The notes below the pieces were generated by a model, which did not search any database, was not told the origin of the DNA, and saw nothing but the letters and a program-made list of their open reading frames with translations. From Microbacterium capsulatum (GTDB taxonomy: Bacteria > Actinomycetota > Actinomycetes > Actinomycetales > Microbacteriaceae): a stretch of 57,663 bases of DNA. The translations under genes and the position numbers were made by a program. The stretch is taken from assembly GCF_030865425.1 (NCBI RefSeq), contig NZ_JAVFCB010000007.1, positions 1 through 57,663 of the forward strand, in the 5' to 3' direction. Of the stretch, positions 1 through 7,835 are shown piece after piece. Position 1 is the first letter of the stretch; each line of letters starts with the position of its first letter.

Positions 1-79
1 TCGGTGACGGTTCTGTATCAGGACATCGGTGACAGTTCTGGGGGTCTTGGTGGTGACACTTCTCGGCTCAGATTGAGCG

Positions 80-1309
80 GTGTCGAAGAATGAACCTGTT
101 GATGCGCGTGTCCGTCTCGCGATCTCTCGTTGGCCTGCGGATGCTCCGCGTGGGGCGGTGACGTCGTTTTGTCGAGAGCACGAGATCTCGCGGAAGACGT
201 TCTATGTGCTGCTCGCTCGTGCGCGGGAGAAGGGCCCGGCGGCGGTGCTGGAGCCGCAGTCTCGTCGTCCGTCCGCGTCGCCGGCGAAGATCGGCGAGGA
301 GGTGAAGCGGAGCGCGCTGGACGTGCGGGCAGCGCTGGAGCGATCCGGGCTCGACTACGGGCCGATCAGCGTGCACGACAAGATGACATCGATGGGATTC
401 ACGACCCCGTCGATCGCCTCACTCGCACGGATCTTCCGCGAAGCGGGCGTCGCCCGGGTGGAGCCAAAGAAGAAGCCGCGGTCCGCGTTCCGACGGTTCG
501 TGTATCCCGCTCCGAACGCGTGCTGGCAACTCGATGCGACCGAGTACGTCCTCGCGGGCGGACGGACCTGCGTGATCTTCCAGCTCACCGATGATCATGC
601 TCGTCTCGCGGTCGCGTCGCATGTCGCGAGGGCGGAGACGAGCAAGGGCGCGGTCACGGTGATGGAGAAGGGGATCGCCCGGCATGGGGTCCCGCAGCGG
701 CTCCTCACGGATAACGGTGCCGCATTGAACCCGCACCGCCGCGGCATCGTCAGTCAGCTCGTCGCCTACGTGAGCACGCTCGGCGTCGTCGCGATCACCG
801 GGAAGCCCGGGCACCCCATGACCCAGGGCAAGAACGAGCGATTCCACCAGACCCTGTTCCGATGGTTGGACAAGCAGCCCCTCGCCGGGACGATCGAGGA
901 ACTCCAACATCTCGTGGACCGGTTCGACGTGATCTACAACACCGAGCGCCCGCACCAGGCGCTTCCCGGTCGGAGCACCCCGCAACAGGCCTGGGACGCG
1001 ACACCGAAAGCTCCCGCGCCAGAGCCAGACCCTGACGCTGCCACCCATCCCGGGGCGACTGGAGATGCCGTCCGGATCGTCCGCACGCACGGCGACATCA
1101 GCATCCGCGGCACCACATTCCAACTCGGGAACGAGTTCGCCGGCACTCAAGTCCACGCGATCTGGAACCCCGCCCTGATCATGATCTTCGACGAGCGCGG
1201 CACCCTCATCATCGAACACCCCTGGCCACAACCCGGCACCCGCTACGTCGGCAACGGCAGACCCCGAGGATCGGCCCCCAGAAGACGCCCACTGTCACCG
1301 ATGTCCTGA
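80..1309 (+). CDS. IS481-family transposase (DDE integrase fold)
   Basis: The 409-residue protein cuts and joins the ends of its own insertion sequence. An N-terminal helix-turn-helix (about residues 15-60, ending SRKTFYVLLARARE) is followed by an rve integrase core. Likely catalytic acidic residues lie in WQLDATEYVL, LTDNGAAL and GKNERFHQTLFRWL, the usual D-D-E spacing. A short C-terminal beta-rich tail follows, as in IS481 proteins. The start is a GTG at 80, inside the left end region, with no clear Shine-Dalgarno. The frame is intact, so the element may be active. Family assignment is confident; the exact IS name cannot be given from the sequence alone. Confidence 0.9.
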   Translation: MSKNEPVDARVRLAISRWPADAPRGAVTSFCREHEISRKTFYVLLARAREKGPAAVLEPQSRRPSASPAKIGEEVKRSALDVRAALERSGLDYGPISVHDKMTSMGFTTPSIASLARIFREAGVARVEPKKKPRSAFRRFVYPAPNACWQLDATEYVLAGGRTCVIFQLTDDHARLAVASHVARAETSKGAVTVMEKGIARHGVPQRLLTDNGAALNPHRRGIVSQLVAYVSTLGVVAITGKPGHPMTQGKNERFHQTLFRWLDKQPLAGTIEELQHLVDRFDVIYNTERPHQALPGRSTPQQAWDATPKAPAPEPDPDAATHPGATGDAVRIVRTHGDISIRGTTFQLGNEFAGTQVHAIWNPALIMIFDERGTLIIEHPWPQPGTRYVGNGRPRGSAPRRRPLSPMS

Positions 1310-1315
1310 GACACC

Positions 1316-1364
1316 AACTGTCACCGATGTCCTGATACAGAACCGTCACCGAAGTCCTGAGACA
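1316..1364. repeat. Right terminal inverted repeat of the IS
   Basis: Its first 37 bases (1316-1352) pair exactly with 1-37 at the left end. The last 12 bases are inferred to be the outer tip, ending in GACA. A further degenerate copy of the GTCACCGATGTCCTGAGACA motif lies just inside at 1292-1311, giving tandem motif copies at this end. Confidence 0.8.
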
Positions 1365-1513
1365 TCACACCGGAAAGCGGTGCCGCGTCGACAGGATTCC
1401 GCAGCCCGAACGCCGGCCGGGGACTCCGCCCGCGGGACGCGCCGCGGATCCTTGTCGGCCGATCCGAACGGGTCCAGACTGATCACGCATCCGTCCCGGC
1501 GAAGGGAGTGCGC

Positions 1514-1969
1514 GTGTACAGCAAGACCCTCTACGCGGGCTGGTCCGACATGGACTTCAACGCGCACATGAAGAACACCGCCTACCTGGACAAGGCGGCG
1601 GATGTGCGGCAGATGTACCTGATGGAGCACGGTTTCCCGGTCGAGGAGTTCCAGCGACGCCGGTTCGGGCCCGTCGTGCGCAAGGACGAGGTCGAGTACT
1701 TCAGCGAGATCCATCTGCAGCAGCAGATCGTGGTCACCTACGCCCTGGCCGGGCAGTCGGCGGACGGGAGCCGGTTCCTGCTCCGCCACGAGATCTACCG
1801 CCCGGACGGCCGGCTCAGCGCGACCGTCACGAGCGCCGGCGGATGGCTGCACCTCGACGAGCGGCGCCTGATCGCGCCGCCCGCGGAGCTGCTCGCCGTG
1901 ATGAACTCGCTCGACCGCACGGCCGACTTCGCCGAACTGCCGTCGAGCCTGCGACCGCCGGTCGGGTGA
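1514..1969 (+). CDS. Acyl-CoA thioesterase, hotdog fold (YbgC/FadM-like)
   Basis: A protein of about 151 residues with the 4-hydroxybenzoyl-CoA thioesterase pattern: an N-terminal YAGWSDMDFNAHMKNTAYLD block carrying the conserved Asp and Asn/His region, then a central helix and a beta sheet ending in a WLHLDERRL strand. Members hydrolyse acyl-CoA thioesters in the cytoplasm; the substrate here is unknown. An in-frame GTG at 1508 is possible, but AAGGGAG at 1502-1508 sits 5 nt before the GTG at 1514, so 1514 is preferred. The gene stands alone between the IS and the TetR operon, and no operon partner is evident. Confidence 0.8.
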   Translation: MYSKTLYAGWSDMDFNAHMKNTAYLDKAADVRQMYLMEHGFPVEEFQRRRFGPVVRKDEVEYFSEIHLQQQIVVTYALAGQSADGSRFLLRHEIYRPDGRLSATVTSAGGWLHLDERRLIAPPAELLAVMNSLDRTADFAELPSSLRPPVG

Positions 1970-1980
1970 TCCCCTTCAGA

Positions 1981-2017
1981 TAACTTGCACACTGCTGTGC
2001 ATGTTACGCGCTACACT
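1981..2017 (+). promoter_or_regulatory. TetR operator palindrome and leaderless promoter
   Basis: TAACTTGCACA (1981-1991) and TGTGCATGTTA (1996-2006) form an inverted repeat with 10 of 11 bases paired around a 4-nt centre. TACACT at 2012-2017 is a good -10 box ending 6 nt before the GTG at 2024, so the mRNA is probably leaderless. The palindrome lies immediately upstream of the -10, as expected for autorepression by the TetR protein encoded next. Confidence 0.7.
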
Positions 2018-2023
2018 GGAGGG

Positions 2024-2707
2024 GTGAACGAGACCTCCGCACCCCGGCGGCTGCGCCGCGACGCCGCCGAGAACCGGGCGGGCATCCTCGCCGCCGCCTC
2101 GCAGACCCTCGCGGCGGATCCGCACGCCTCGGTCGACCAGATCGCCCGAGCCGCCGGGCTCAGCCGCCGCGCCCTCTACGGCCACTTCGACGATCGCACC
2201 GCGCTCGTGCGGGAGCTCATCGCGGCCGGCGCGCAGCGGTTCAACGCCATCGCCGCGCGCGTCGACGACGCCGACAGCCGGATCGCGCTCGCGCGGCTCA
2301 CCGCGACCCTCTGGCACGAGGCCGCACTCGTGCAGGTCGCCGCCGCGATCGCGCTGGACGAAGCCCACGTCGAGGAGACCGCGGCCGCACTCGCCCCGCT
2401 GCGGCGGGTGCTCGCGGCGATCGTCCGCCGTGGTCAGGACGCCGACGAGCTGCGCGCAGACATGGCCGCCCCCACGCTCGCCCGCCTCATCGAGGAGAGC
2501 GCCCGCACGGTCGTCACCCGCACCGACGCCTCCTCCCCCGCCGCGGCGGACATCGCCGTGCGCGCGGTGCTCAGCATCGCCGGCCTGTCCTGGCGCGAGA
2601 CCGACGCGCTGCTCGCCGCCCACCCCGACCTGCTCGCGCCGCGCGAGGCCGGCGGATCGCGGGCGGATACGCTGGCGACGATTCCCGCCGAGGAGGACCA
2701 CGCATGA
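2024..2707 (+). CDS. TetR/AcrR family repressor of the Pip operon
   Basis: A 227-residue regulator. Residues about 15-60 hold a TetR HTH (VDQIARAAGLSRRALYGHF), followed by an all-helical ligand-binding region typical of the family in length. The GTG at 2024 is preferred over the ATG-like codon at 1985, because the latter lies inside the palindrome and the -10 box; GGAGGG also abuts it. Its TGA overlaps the ATG of the next gene by ATGA, so it heads a three-gene operon with a degenerate ABC ATPase and a YhgE/Pip membrane protein. It very likely represses its own operon through the palindrome at 1981-2006. The ligand is unknown. Confidence 0.85.
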   Translation: MNETSAPRRLRRDAAENRAGILAAASQTLAADPHASVDQIARAAGLSRRALYGHFDDRTALVRELIAAGAQRFNAIAARVDDADSRIALARLTATLWHEAALVQVAAAIALDEAHVEETAAALAPLRRVLAAIVRRGQDADELRADMAAPTLARLIEESARTVVTRTDASSPAAADIAVRAVLSIAGLSWRETDALLAAHPDLLAPREAGGSRADTLATIPAEEDHA

Positions 2708-3693
2708 GGATCGCACTCCATGAGGTCACGAAGGGCAAGAAGGGCCACGCGCTGCCGGCGACGTCGCTCGAGATCGAGACCGGGCACGCGCGCTTCGTGC
2801 TCGTCGAGACCGAACTGCGCCCCACCGTGCTGGGGCTCATCGCGACCGGCAGGATGCGGCCCGACTCCGGTGAGGTCACGATCGACGGCGCGAGGAACGC
2901 CAAGGAGCTGCGTCGCCGCACCGCCCTCGTCGACGCGCCCGAGGTCAGCGACCCGCATCCCGGCGTCACCCTCGCCGCAGTGGTCGGCGAGGAGCTCATG
3001 TTCGCAGGGCTGCCCGCGACCCCGGTGCACGCCCGCCGCTGGCTGAACGACATCGGCTTCGGCGAGCTCGCCGCGCAGCCGATCGGCACGATCAAGCCGT
3101 CCGTGCGCGTGCGCGTGATGGCCGAGCTGGCCGTGCTCCGCGACGACGTCGAGGGCTTCGTCCTCGTCTCGCCGGATCGCCATGGCGGACGCCCGGAGGG
3201 CTGGTGGCGGATCGCGACCGAGTTCGCGGACCGGGGCTTCGCCGTGCTCGTGATCGTGGGCGGATCCGCGGCGGCCGTGATCGAGCGGCTTCCGGAGGCG
3301 CTGGAGACGGACTACCCGTCGAACGCGACGGTGCCCGTGCGCCCGCTGGCGGACGTGACGGGCCAGACGGCGCTGCTGCCGCAGGCGGATCCGGTCGCCG
3401 AGCCCGCGGAGGACCCGGTCGCTGAGCCTGTCGAAGCGCCCGAGCCCGACGGCGACCAGGATTCGGTCGTTGAGCGAGCGGAGCGAGACGAAACGCCGCG
3501 GTCCGAGGAGCCCGGAGAGCCCGATCCCGCAGGGGACCGCGTTTCGTCTCGGTCGCCTTCGGCGTCCTCGCTCAACGACCCCGGGGAGGCATCCGACGAG
3601 CCCGACCCGGCCGCAGAACCCCCGGTCGTAGACACCGACACTGGCCCCCACGCCGACACCGACACCGACCCCACGAACGGAGCAGAGCGATGA
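2704..3693 (+). CDS. Degenerate ABC ATPase-like partner of YhgE/Pip protein
   Basis: A 329-residue protein whose first 210 residues follow the order of an ABC ATPase domain: GLIATGRMRPDSGEVTIDGA after the position of Walker A, and VEGFVLVSPDRHGG at the place of Walker B. The GxxGxGKS loop is missing (ETELRPTVLG instead) and no LSGGQ signature is visible, so ATP hydrolysis is doubtful. Residues about 225-329 are a low-complexity Pro/Glu/Asp tail partly encoded by intergenic-type repeats (3422-3583). ATGA overlaps join it to both the TetR gene and the Pip gene, suggesting it assists that membrane protein. The role is inferred from context. Confidence 0.7.
   Translation: MRIALHEVTKGKKGHALPATSLEIETGHARFVLVETELRPTVLGLIATGRMRPDSGEVTIDGARNAKELRRRTALVDAPEVSDPHPGVTLAAVVGEELMFAGLPATPVHARRWLNDIGFGELAAQPIGTIKPSVRVRVMAELAVLRDDVEGFVLVSPDRHGGRPEGWWRIATEFADRGFAVLVIVGGSAAAVIERLPEALETDYPSNATVPVRPLADVTGQTALLPQADPVAEPAEDPVAEPVEAPEPDGDQDSVVERAERDETPRSEEPGEPDPAGDRVSSRSPSASSLNDPGEASDEPDPAAEPPVVDTDTGPHADTDTDPTNGAER
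3422..3583. repeat. REP-like repeats inside a coding sequence
   Basis: The segment begins with a copy of the CTGAGCCTGTCGAAG repeat (3422-3436). It is followed by 36 bases at 3464-3499 identical to 10366-10401 and by a diverged inverted companion (about 3539-3580, GTTTCGTCTCGG ... CTCGCTCAACGACC). The pair could fold as a long hairpin. Such GAGCGAGCGGAGCGAGAC elements are normally intergenic in actinobacteria; here they are read in frame as a charged protein tail. Confidence 0.75.
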
Positions 3694-5585
3694 AGGTCCC
3701 CGCGATGATCGCCGCGGAGCTGCGCCGGCTGACGGCCAGCCCGATGGCCGTGATCGCCCTGATCGCGCTCATGTGCGTGCCGGTGCTCTACGGCGGGCTG
3801 TACCTCTGGGCGAACCAGGATCCGTACGGGAAGTTCACCGAGGTCCCCGTCGCACTCGTCGTCCAGGACGAGGGCGTCACGACCGACGGCACGACCACGA
3901 ACTACGGCGAGAAGGTCGCCGGCAACCTCCTCGACGGGCACGCGTTCGACTGGCGCCGGATGAGCGGATCCGAGGCGGTCGGCGCCCTCAAGGCCGGCGA
4001 CGTCGACTTCACCGTGACGATCCCGAAGACGTTCTCCGCCGCGCTCACGTCGGCCGCGGGCGACAACCCGCACCAGGCCCGGATCGAGCTCGAAACCAAC
4101 GACGCGAACAACTACCTCGCGTCGTCGATCGGATCCGGTGCGGTCGAGAAGATCCGCCGCTCGGTCGCCGAGATGGTCGGCACCGAGGCGGCCGACCGGC
4201 TGCTCACCGGGCTCAGCGACGTGCGCGACAAGCTGTCCGAGGCGACCGACGGCGCGGCGAAGCTGCTCGACGGGGCGAACACCGCGGTCGCCGGCAGCGC
4301 GCGGCTCGCCGACGGCACCGCGCAGCTCGCGGACGGGGCCGCCCAGCTCGCGAGCGGCACCGCGCAGCTCGCCGACGGGTCCCAGCAGCTCGCGAACGGT
4401 GCGGCCCAGCTCTCCGACGGCGCGCAGCGGGTCAGCGCCGGCAACCAGCAGCTCGCACAGTACGCCGACCAGGCCGGATCCCTCGTGCAGCAGGCGACCG
4501 ACGCCCTCCCTCAGGTGCGCAGCGACATCGCCACCGCGCTCGCGAACCGCGGCCTCTCCCCCGCCGAGATCGACGCCGTCCTCGCGAAGCTGGATCCGCT
4601 CGCCGACAAGGTGCGCAGCGGCAACGACGCCGTCCAGGGCGCGGTCGGGCAGGTCGACCAGCTCGCGGCCGGCAGCGCGCAGGTCGCATCCGGCAGCGCG
4701 ACCCTCGCGGACAAGTCCCAGCAGCTCGCCTACGGCGCGAGCACGGCCGCGTCGGGCGCCGCAGCCCTGAGCGCGGGCGCCGCGTCCGCCCGCGACGGCG
4801 CGAAGAGCCTGCACGACGGTCTCGGAACGCTCGCCGCCGGCATCTCGCAGCTGCACGACGGCCTCGCCGCCGGGGTGCAGGCGATCCCCGCGTCCACCGC
4901 CGACCTGCGCGAGAAGCAGGCGCAGACGATCGCGAACCCGGTCGACGTGCGAAGCGACAAGGTCGCGGCCGCGAAGGACTACGGCCAGGGCCTGGCGCCG
5001 TTCTTCGCCGCGCTCGCGGGCTGGATCGGCATCTACGCCCTGTTCCTCATCGTGAAGCCGATCTCACGGCGCGCGGTCACGGCGCTGCACTCGCCGATCC
5101 GGATCACGCTGGCCGGCTGGCTCACCCCCGCCGCGTTCGGCGCGCTGCAGATGGTGGGCCTGCTCGGCGTGCTCGCCTGGGCGCTCGGGTTCACGTTCCA
5201 GAACGGCTGGGGCGCACTCGGGATCATGGTGCTCGCCTCGGCGACGTACGCGGCGATCATCCTCGCGCTCAACGTCTGGCTGGGATCCGTCGGCCAGTTC
5301 ATGGGCCTCGTGCTCATGGTGCTGCAGCTCGTCACCGCGGGCGGCACGTTCCCCTGGCAGACCCTGCCCGGGCCGCTCGCCGCGCTGCACCACGTGCTGC
5401 CGATGGGCTACGTCGTCGACGCGATGCGCCAGCTCATGTACGGCGGCCAGGTGTCGCGCGCGATCGCCGACATCGGCGTGCTCGGGATCTGGCTGGTCGG
5501 CGCGCTGATCCTCGCGATGCTCGGCGTGACCCGGATGACGCACACGCGCACCCTGCGCGACCTGCAGCCCAGCCTGATCGGCTGA
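3690..5585 (+). CDS. YhgE/Pip domain membrane protein
   Basis: A 631-residue membrane protein of the phage-infection-protein family. One N-terminal membrane segment (about residues 18-38) is followed by a large extracytoplasmic part. That part contains heptad-like Gly/Ala/Asp repeats (LADGTAQLADGAAQLASG and variants, about residues 200-260 and 330-400), probably coiled coil. Five to six transmembrane segments end the protein from about residue 430, with an ABC-2-like PWQTLPGPLAALHHVLPMGY stretch. The family is linked to export or envelope functions, and the founding member to phage receptor activity; the substrate here is unknown. The ATG overlaps the stop of the ABC-like gene (ATGA). Confidence 0.85.
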   Translation: MKVPAMIAAELRRLTASPMAVIALIALMCVPVLYGGLYLWANQDPYGKFTEVPVALVVQDEGVTTDGTTTNYGEKVAGNLLDGHAFDWRRMSGSEAVGALKAGDVDFTVTIPKTFSAALTSAAGDNPHQARIELETNDANNYLASSIGSGAVEKIRRSVAEMVGTEAADRLLTGLSDVRDKLSEATDGAAKLLDGANTAVAGSARLADGTAQLADGAAQLASGTAQLADGSQQLANGAAQLSDGAQRVSAGNQQLAQYADQAGSLVQQATDALPQVRSDIATALANRGLSPAEIDAVLAKLDPLADKVRSGNDAVQGAVGQVDQLAAGSAQVASGSATLADKSQQLAYGASTAASGAAALSAGAASARDGAKSLHDGLGTLAAGISQLHDGLAAGVQAIPASTADLREKQAQTIANPVDVRSDKVAAAKDYGQGLAPFFAALAGWIGIYALFLIVKPISRRAVTALHSPIRITLAGWLTPAAFGALQMVGLLGVLAWALGFTFQNGWGALGIMVLASATYAAIILALNVWLGSVGQFMGLVLMVLQLVTAGGTFPWQTLPGPLAALHHVLPMGYVVDAMRQLMYGGQVSRAIADIGVLGIWLVGALILAMLGVTRMTHTRTLRDLQPSLIG

Positions 5586-5613
5586 GGGCCGGGCCGGATC
5601 CCGTCCCTCCTTC

Positions 5614-5686
5614 CCGCGAGACCGAACCTGCGTCGCGAGACCGCGGGATTCCGCGGCGGTCTCGCGACGTGGTTTCGGTCTCGCGG
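5614..5686. repeat. Palindromic repeat element (family copy 1)
   Basis: Arms 5614-5644 and 5656-5686 pair at 28 of 31 positions around an 11-nt loop. The core GCGAGACCGAA ... GCGTCGCGAGACC recurs at 17902-17970. The element lies 29 bp after the Pip stop codon and may act as a terminator, though no T-run follows. Confidence 0.8.
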
Positions 5687-5762
5687 TCATGTCGGCCCGG
5701 GGAGCCGGCGAGGTCGGCGCGCGGGGGAGCAGCCGGATCCGCGGGGAGCTTAGGCTGTCGAC

Positions 5763-5831
5763 ATGTGCGTCGAGCGGGAGATGATCGCCGGGATCGCGGG
5801 GATTCTCCGGGATCGGATCGCACGGCGATGA
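5763..5831 (+). CDS. 22-codon leaderless leader ORF coupled to MFS gene
   Basis: ATG at 5763 starts a 22-residue reading frame (begins MCVEREMIAG) ending in a TGA that overlaps the ATG of the MFS gene by four bases (ATGA at 5828-5831). TAGGCT at 5751-5756 is a -10 box ending exactly 6 nt before this ATG, so the transcript should begin at or next to the start codon. The MFS gene itself has no Shine-Dalgarno. Translation of this micro-ORF followed by coupled reinitiation is therefore the simplest way to express it. The peptide has no recognisable domain, and a regulatory role is inferred. Confidence 0.6.
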   Translation: MCVEREMIAGIAGILRDRIARR

Positions 5832-7273
5832 GTCTCCGCGCCGCACCCGCGGGACGGTTCGACCGGCGCCTGCTCGCGCCGATGATGGTCGGGTCGATCC
5901 TGAACCCGATCAACACCGCGATCATCGCGGTCGCGCTGACTCCGATCGGGGTGGCGCTGGGCGCGCCGGCGAGCGAGACGGTGTGGCTGGTGTCGAGCCT
6001 GTACCTGGCCACCGCGGTCGGTCAGCCGCTGGTCGGTCGGCTGGTCGACATCTTCGGCGTCAAGCCGCTGTTCCTGCTCGGAGCGGCGCTCGTGACCGTC
6101 GCCGGCGCGATCGGACTGCTCGCCCCGGAGTCGCGGGAGAGCATCTGGTGGCTCGTCGCGGCGCGCGTGATCCTCGGCCTCGGCACCTGCGCCGGCTACC
6201 CGGCCGCGATGCACCTGATCCGCGCGGAGGCCGATCGCACCGGGCTCGCGTCCCCCGCGGGGATCCTGACCCTGCTGTCGGTGACGACGCAGACCGTCGC
6301 GGTCGTCGCCCCGGCCCTCGGCGGACTGCTCATCGGCGGCTGGGGCTGGCGCGCCACGTTCGCCGTGAACGTCCCGCTGGGGATCGGGTCGCTCGTGCTC
6401 GGTGCGCTGTTCTTCCCACATCGGACCGGCCTGGAACCCGCCCCCGAGGACCGTCCGCGCATCGACGGCATCGGCATCGTCCTGTTCGCCGTGGCGATGC
6501 TCGCCCTCCTCGTGTTCCTGCAGAACGTCTCCCCCGGGCTGGTCTGGCTGCTCGTCGTCACGGCTGCCGCCGGCACCGCCTTCGTGTGGTGGGAGCGGCG
6601 GATCCCGGATCCGTTCATCGACGTCCGGGTGCTCTCCGGGAACCTGCCGCTGCTGCTCAGCTACACGCGGTCGTTGCTCACGGCGACGATCTCGTACACG
6701 TTCGTGTACGGCTTCACGCAGTGGCTCGAGGACGGGCGCGGCCTCACCCCGACCACCGCCGGGCTCGTGCTGCTGCCGGTGTTCGCGGCGGGAGTGGCCG
6801 TGGCACTGGCCTTCGGCCGACGCCCCGAGGTCGTGTGGAAGCTGCTCGTCGGCTCGACCGCGCAGCTCACCGCAGGGATCCTCGTGCTCTTCATGACCGG
6901 ATCCTCGCCGGTGTGGTTCCTCGTGCTCGCGATGCTCGTCCTCGGCATCCCGCAGGGCCTGAACAACCTCGCGATCCAGAACGCGCTGTACTTCCAGGCG
7001 GAGCCCGAGCGCATCGCCTCCTCCGCGGGCCTGCTGCGCACCTTCTTCTACCTCGGCGCGATCGTGTCGGCCGTGATCTACGGCAACGCGTACGGCGCCC
7101 GGGCGACGACCGCGGGCTTGCACGTTCTCGGCTGGGTCGTGGTCGGGATCTCGGTGGTGTTCCTGCTGATCACGGTGCTCGACCGGTCGCTCGCGCAGAT
7201 CGGGCGGGTGCCGGCGGCGCCCGCGTCCCAGGGTCCCTCGCCCTCGGATCCCACCGATCCCGCCGCGACCTGA
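5828..7273 (+). CDS. MFS transporter (multidrug-efflux type)
   Basis: A 481-residue integral membrane protein with 12 or more hydrophobic segments. The signatures are of a drug:H+ antiporter: GQPLVGRLVDIFGVKPLFLLGA (loop 2-3 motif A) near residue 65 and a GLGTCAGYPAAM helix. The C-terminal 25 residues are Pro/Ser-rich and cytoplasmic. The ATG at 5828 is used because it overlaps the stop of the coupled leader ORF; no ribosome-binding site is visible. The substrate is unknown. The gene converges on the mrp operon across repeats at 7278-7424. Confidence 0.8.
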   Translation: MSLRAAPAGRFDRRLLAPMMVGSILNPINTAIIAVALTPIGVALGAPASETVWLVSSLYLATAVGQPLVGRLVDIFGVKPLFLLGAALVTVAGAIGLLAPESRESIWWLVAARVILGLGTCAGYPAAMHLIRAEADRTGLASPAGILTLLSVTTQTVAVVAPALGGLLIGGWGWRATFAVNVPLGIGSLVLGALFFPHRTGLEPAPEDRPRIDGIGIVLFAVAMLALLVFLQNVSPGLVWLLVVTAAAGTAFVWWERRIPDPFIDVRVLSGNLPLLLSYTRSLLTATISYTFVYGFTQWLEDGRGLTPTTAGLVLLPVFAAGVAVALAFGRRPEVVWKLLVGSTAQLTAGILVLFMTGSSPVWFLVLAMLVLGIPQGLNNLAIQNALYFQAEPERIASSAGLLRTFFYLGAIVSAVIYGNAYGARATTAGLHVLGWVVVGISVVFLLITVLDRSLAQIGRVPAAPASQGPSPSDPTDPAAT

Positions 7274-7277
7274 CCCT

Positions 7278-7424
7278 CCGCTCGCTGGTCGCGAAACGTC
7301 GCCGCGACGCCGGAATGAGGGCGTGTCGCGACCAGCGAGCACAGAGTTCAGCGGCCACACCCCGCTCGCTGGGCGCGAAACGTCGCCACGGCACCCGAAC
7401 GAGGGCGTGTCGCGACCAGCGAGC
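7278..7424. repeat. Two tandem palindromic repeats between convergent genes
   Basis: Two units start 84 bp apart (7278 and 7362). Each opens with CCGCTCGCTGG(T/G)CGCGAAAC and closes with GGCGTGTCGCGACCAGCGAG, so each folds on itself. They fill the gap between the MFS stop (7273) and the last mrp gene (7443) and could terminate transcription from both sides. Confidence 0.75.
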
Positions 7425-7442
7425 GGGGGAAGGATCCGACCC

Positions 7443-7835
7443 TCAGCCGCCCGAGGCGGGCGGGGTCTCCTTCGATTCGGCGAGCTCGTCGACGACCAGC
7501 GACCGCTCGTCGATCGTGCCGTTGCGGTACGCCTGGCGGCCGACCATGTGCGCGGCGAGCGGCACCGTCGCGAACTGCATCAGCACCACGGGCACGACCA
7601 GGAGCACGCCCAGCACGATCCCGACCACGGAGCGCTGCGACAGCGCGATCGCGACGCAGATGAGCAGCAGCCCGAGCACCTGCGGCTTGGTCGCGGCGTG
7701 CAGGCGGGTCGGCACGTCGCGGAACCGGAGCAGCCCGATCGCGGCGGTGAGGCAGAGCAGGGCGCCGATCAGCACGAGCACCCACACGGCCGTGTCGACG
7801 ACCGCGTCCGGGATCCGGAGATCGAACACGTTCAT
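7443..7835 (-). CDS. mnhG: Na+/H+ antiporter subunit MrpG/MnhG
   Basis: A 130-residue last subunit of the Mrp complex, with three hydrophobic segments (about residues 8-30, 38-58 and 65-88). It carries the MnhG pattern LIGALLCLTAAIGLLRFRDVPTRLHAATK, followed by a charged C-terminal tail. The start ATG (7835) overlaps the stop of mnhF by ATGA. MnhG works only as part of the membrane hetero-oligomer that exchanges Na+ for H+ in pH and salt homeostasis. Confidence 0.9.
   Translation of the reverse strand: MNVFDLRIPDAVVDTAVWVLVLIGALLCLTAAIGLLRFRDVPTRLHAATKPQVLGLLLICVAIALSQRSVVGIVLGVLLVVPVVLMQFATVPLAAHMVGRQAYRNGTIDERSLVVDELAESKETPPASGG

Larger units (their letters stand above)
1..1364 (+). mobile_element. 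IS481-like insertion sequence, left tip cut by window edge
   Basis: One transposase gene is bracketed by inverted ends. Bases 1-37 are the perfect reverse complement of 1316-1352. To the right, 1353-1364 continue as AGTCCTGAGACA, so the full element probably begins TGTCTCAGGACT and its first 12 bp lie left of the window. The target duplication cannot be checked because the left flank is absent. Both ends repeat a TCAGGACnTCGGTGAC motif, expected of transposase binding sites. Assignment to IS481 rests on the transposase. Confidence 0.85.

Noticed and set aside
3773..5827. Open frame upstream of the MFS gene in the same frame
   Set aside because: It is an antiregister shadow of the Pip gene and the intergenic repeat; the protein-like part starts at ATG 5828.
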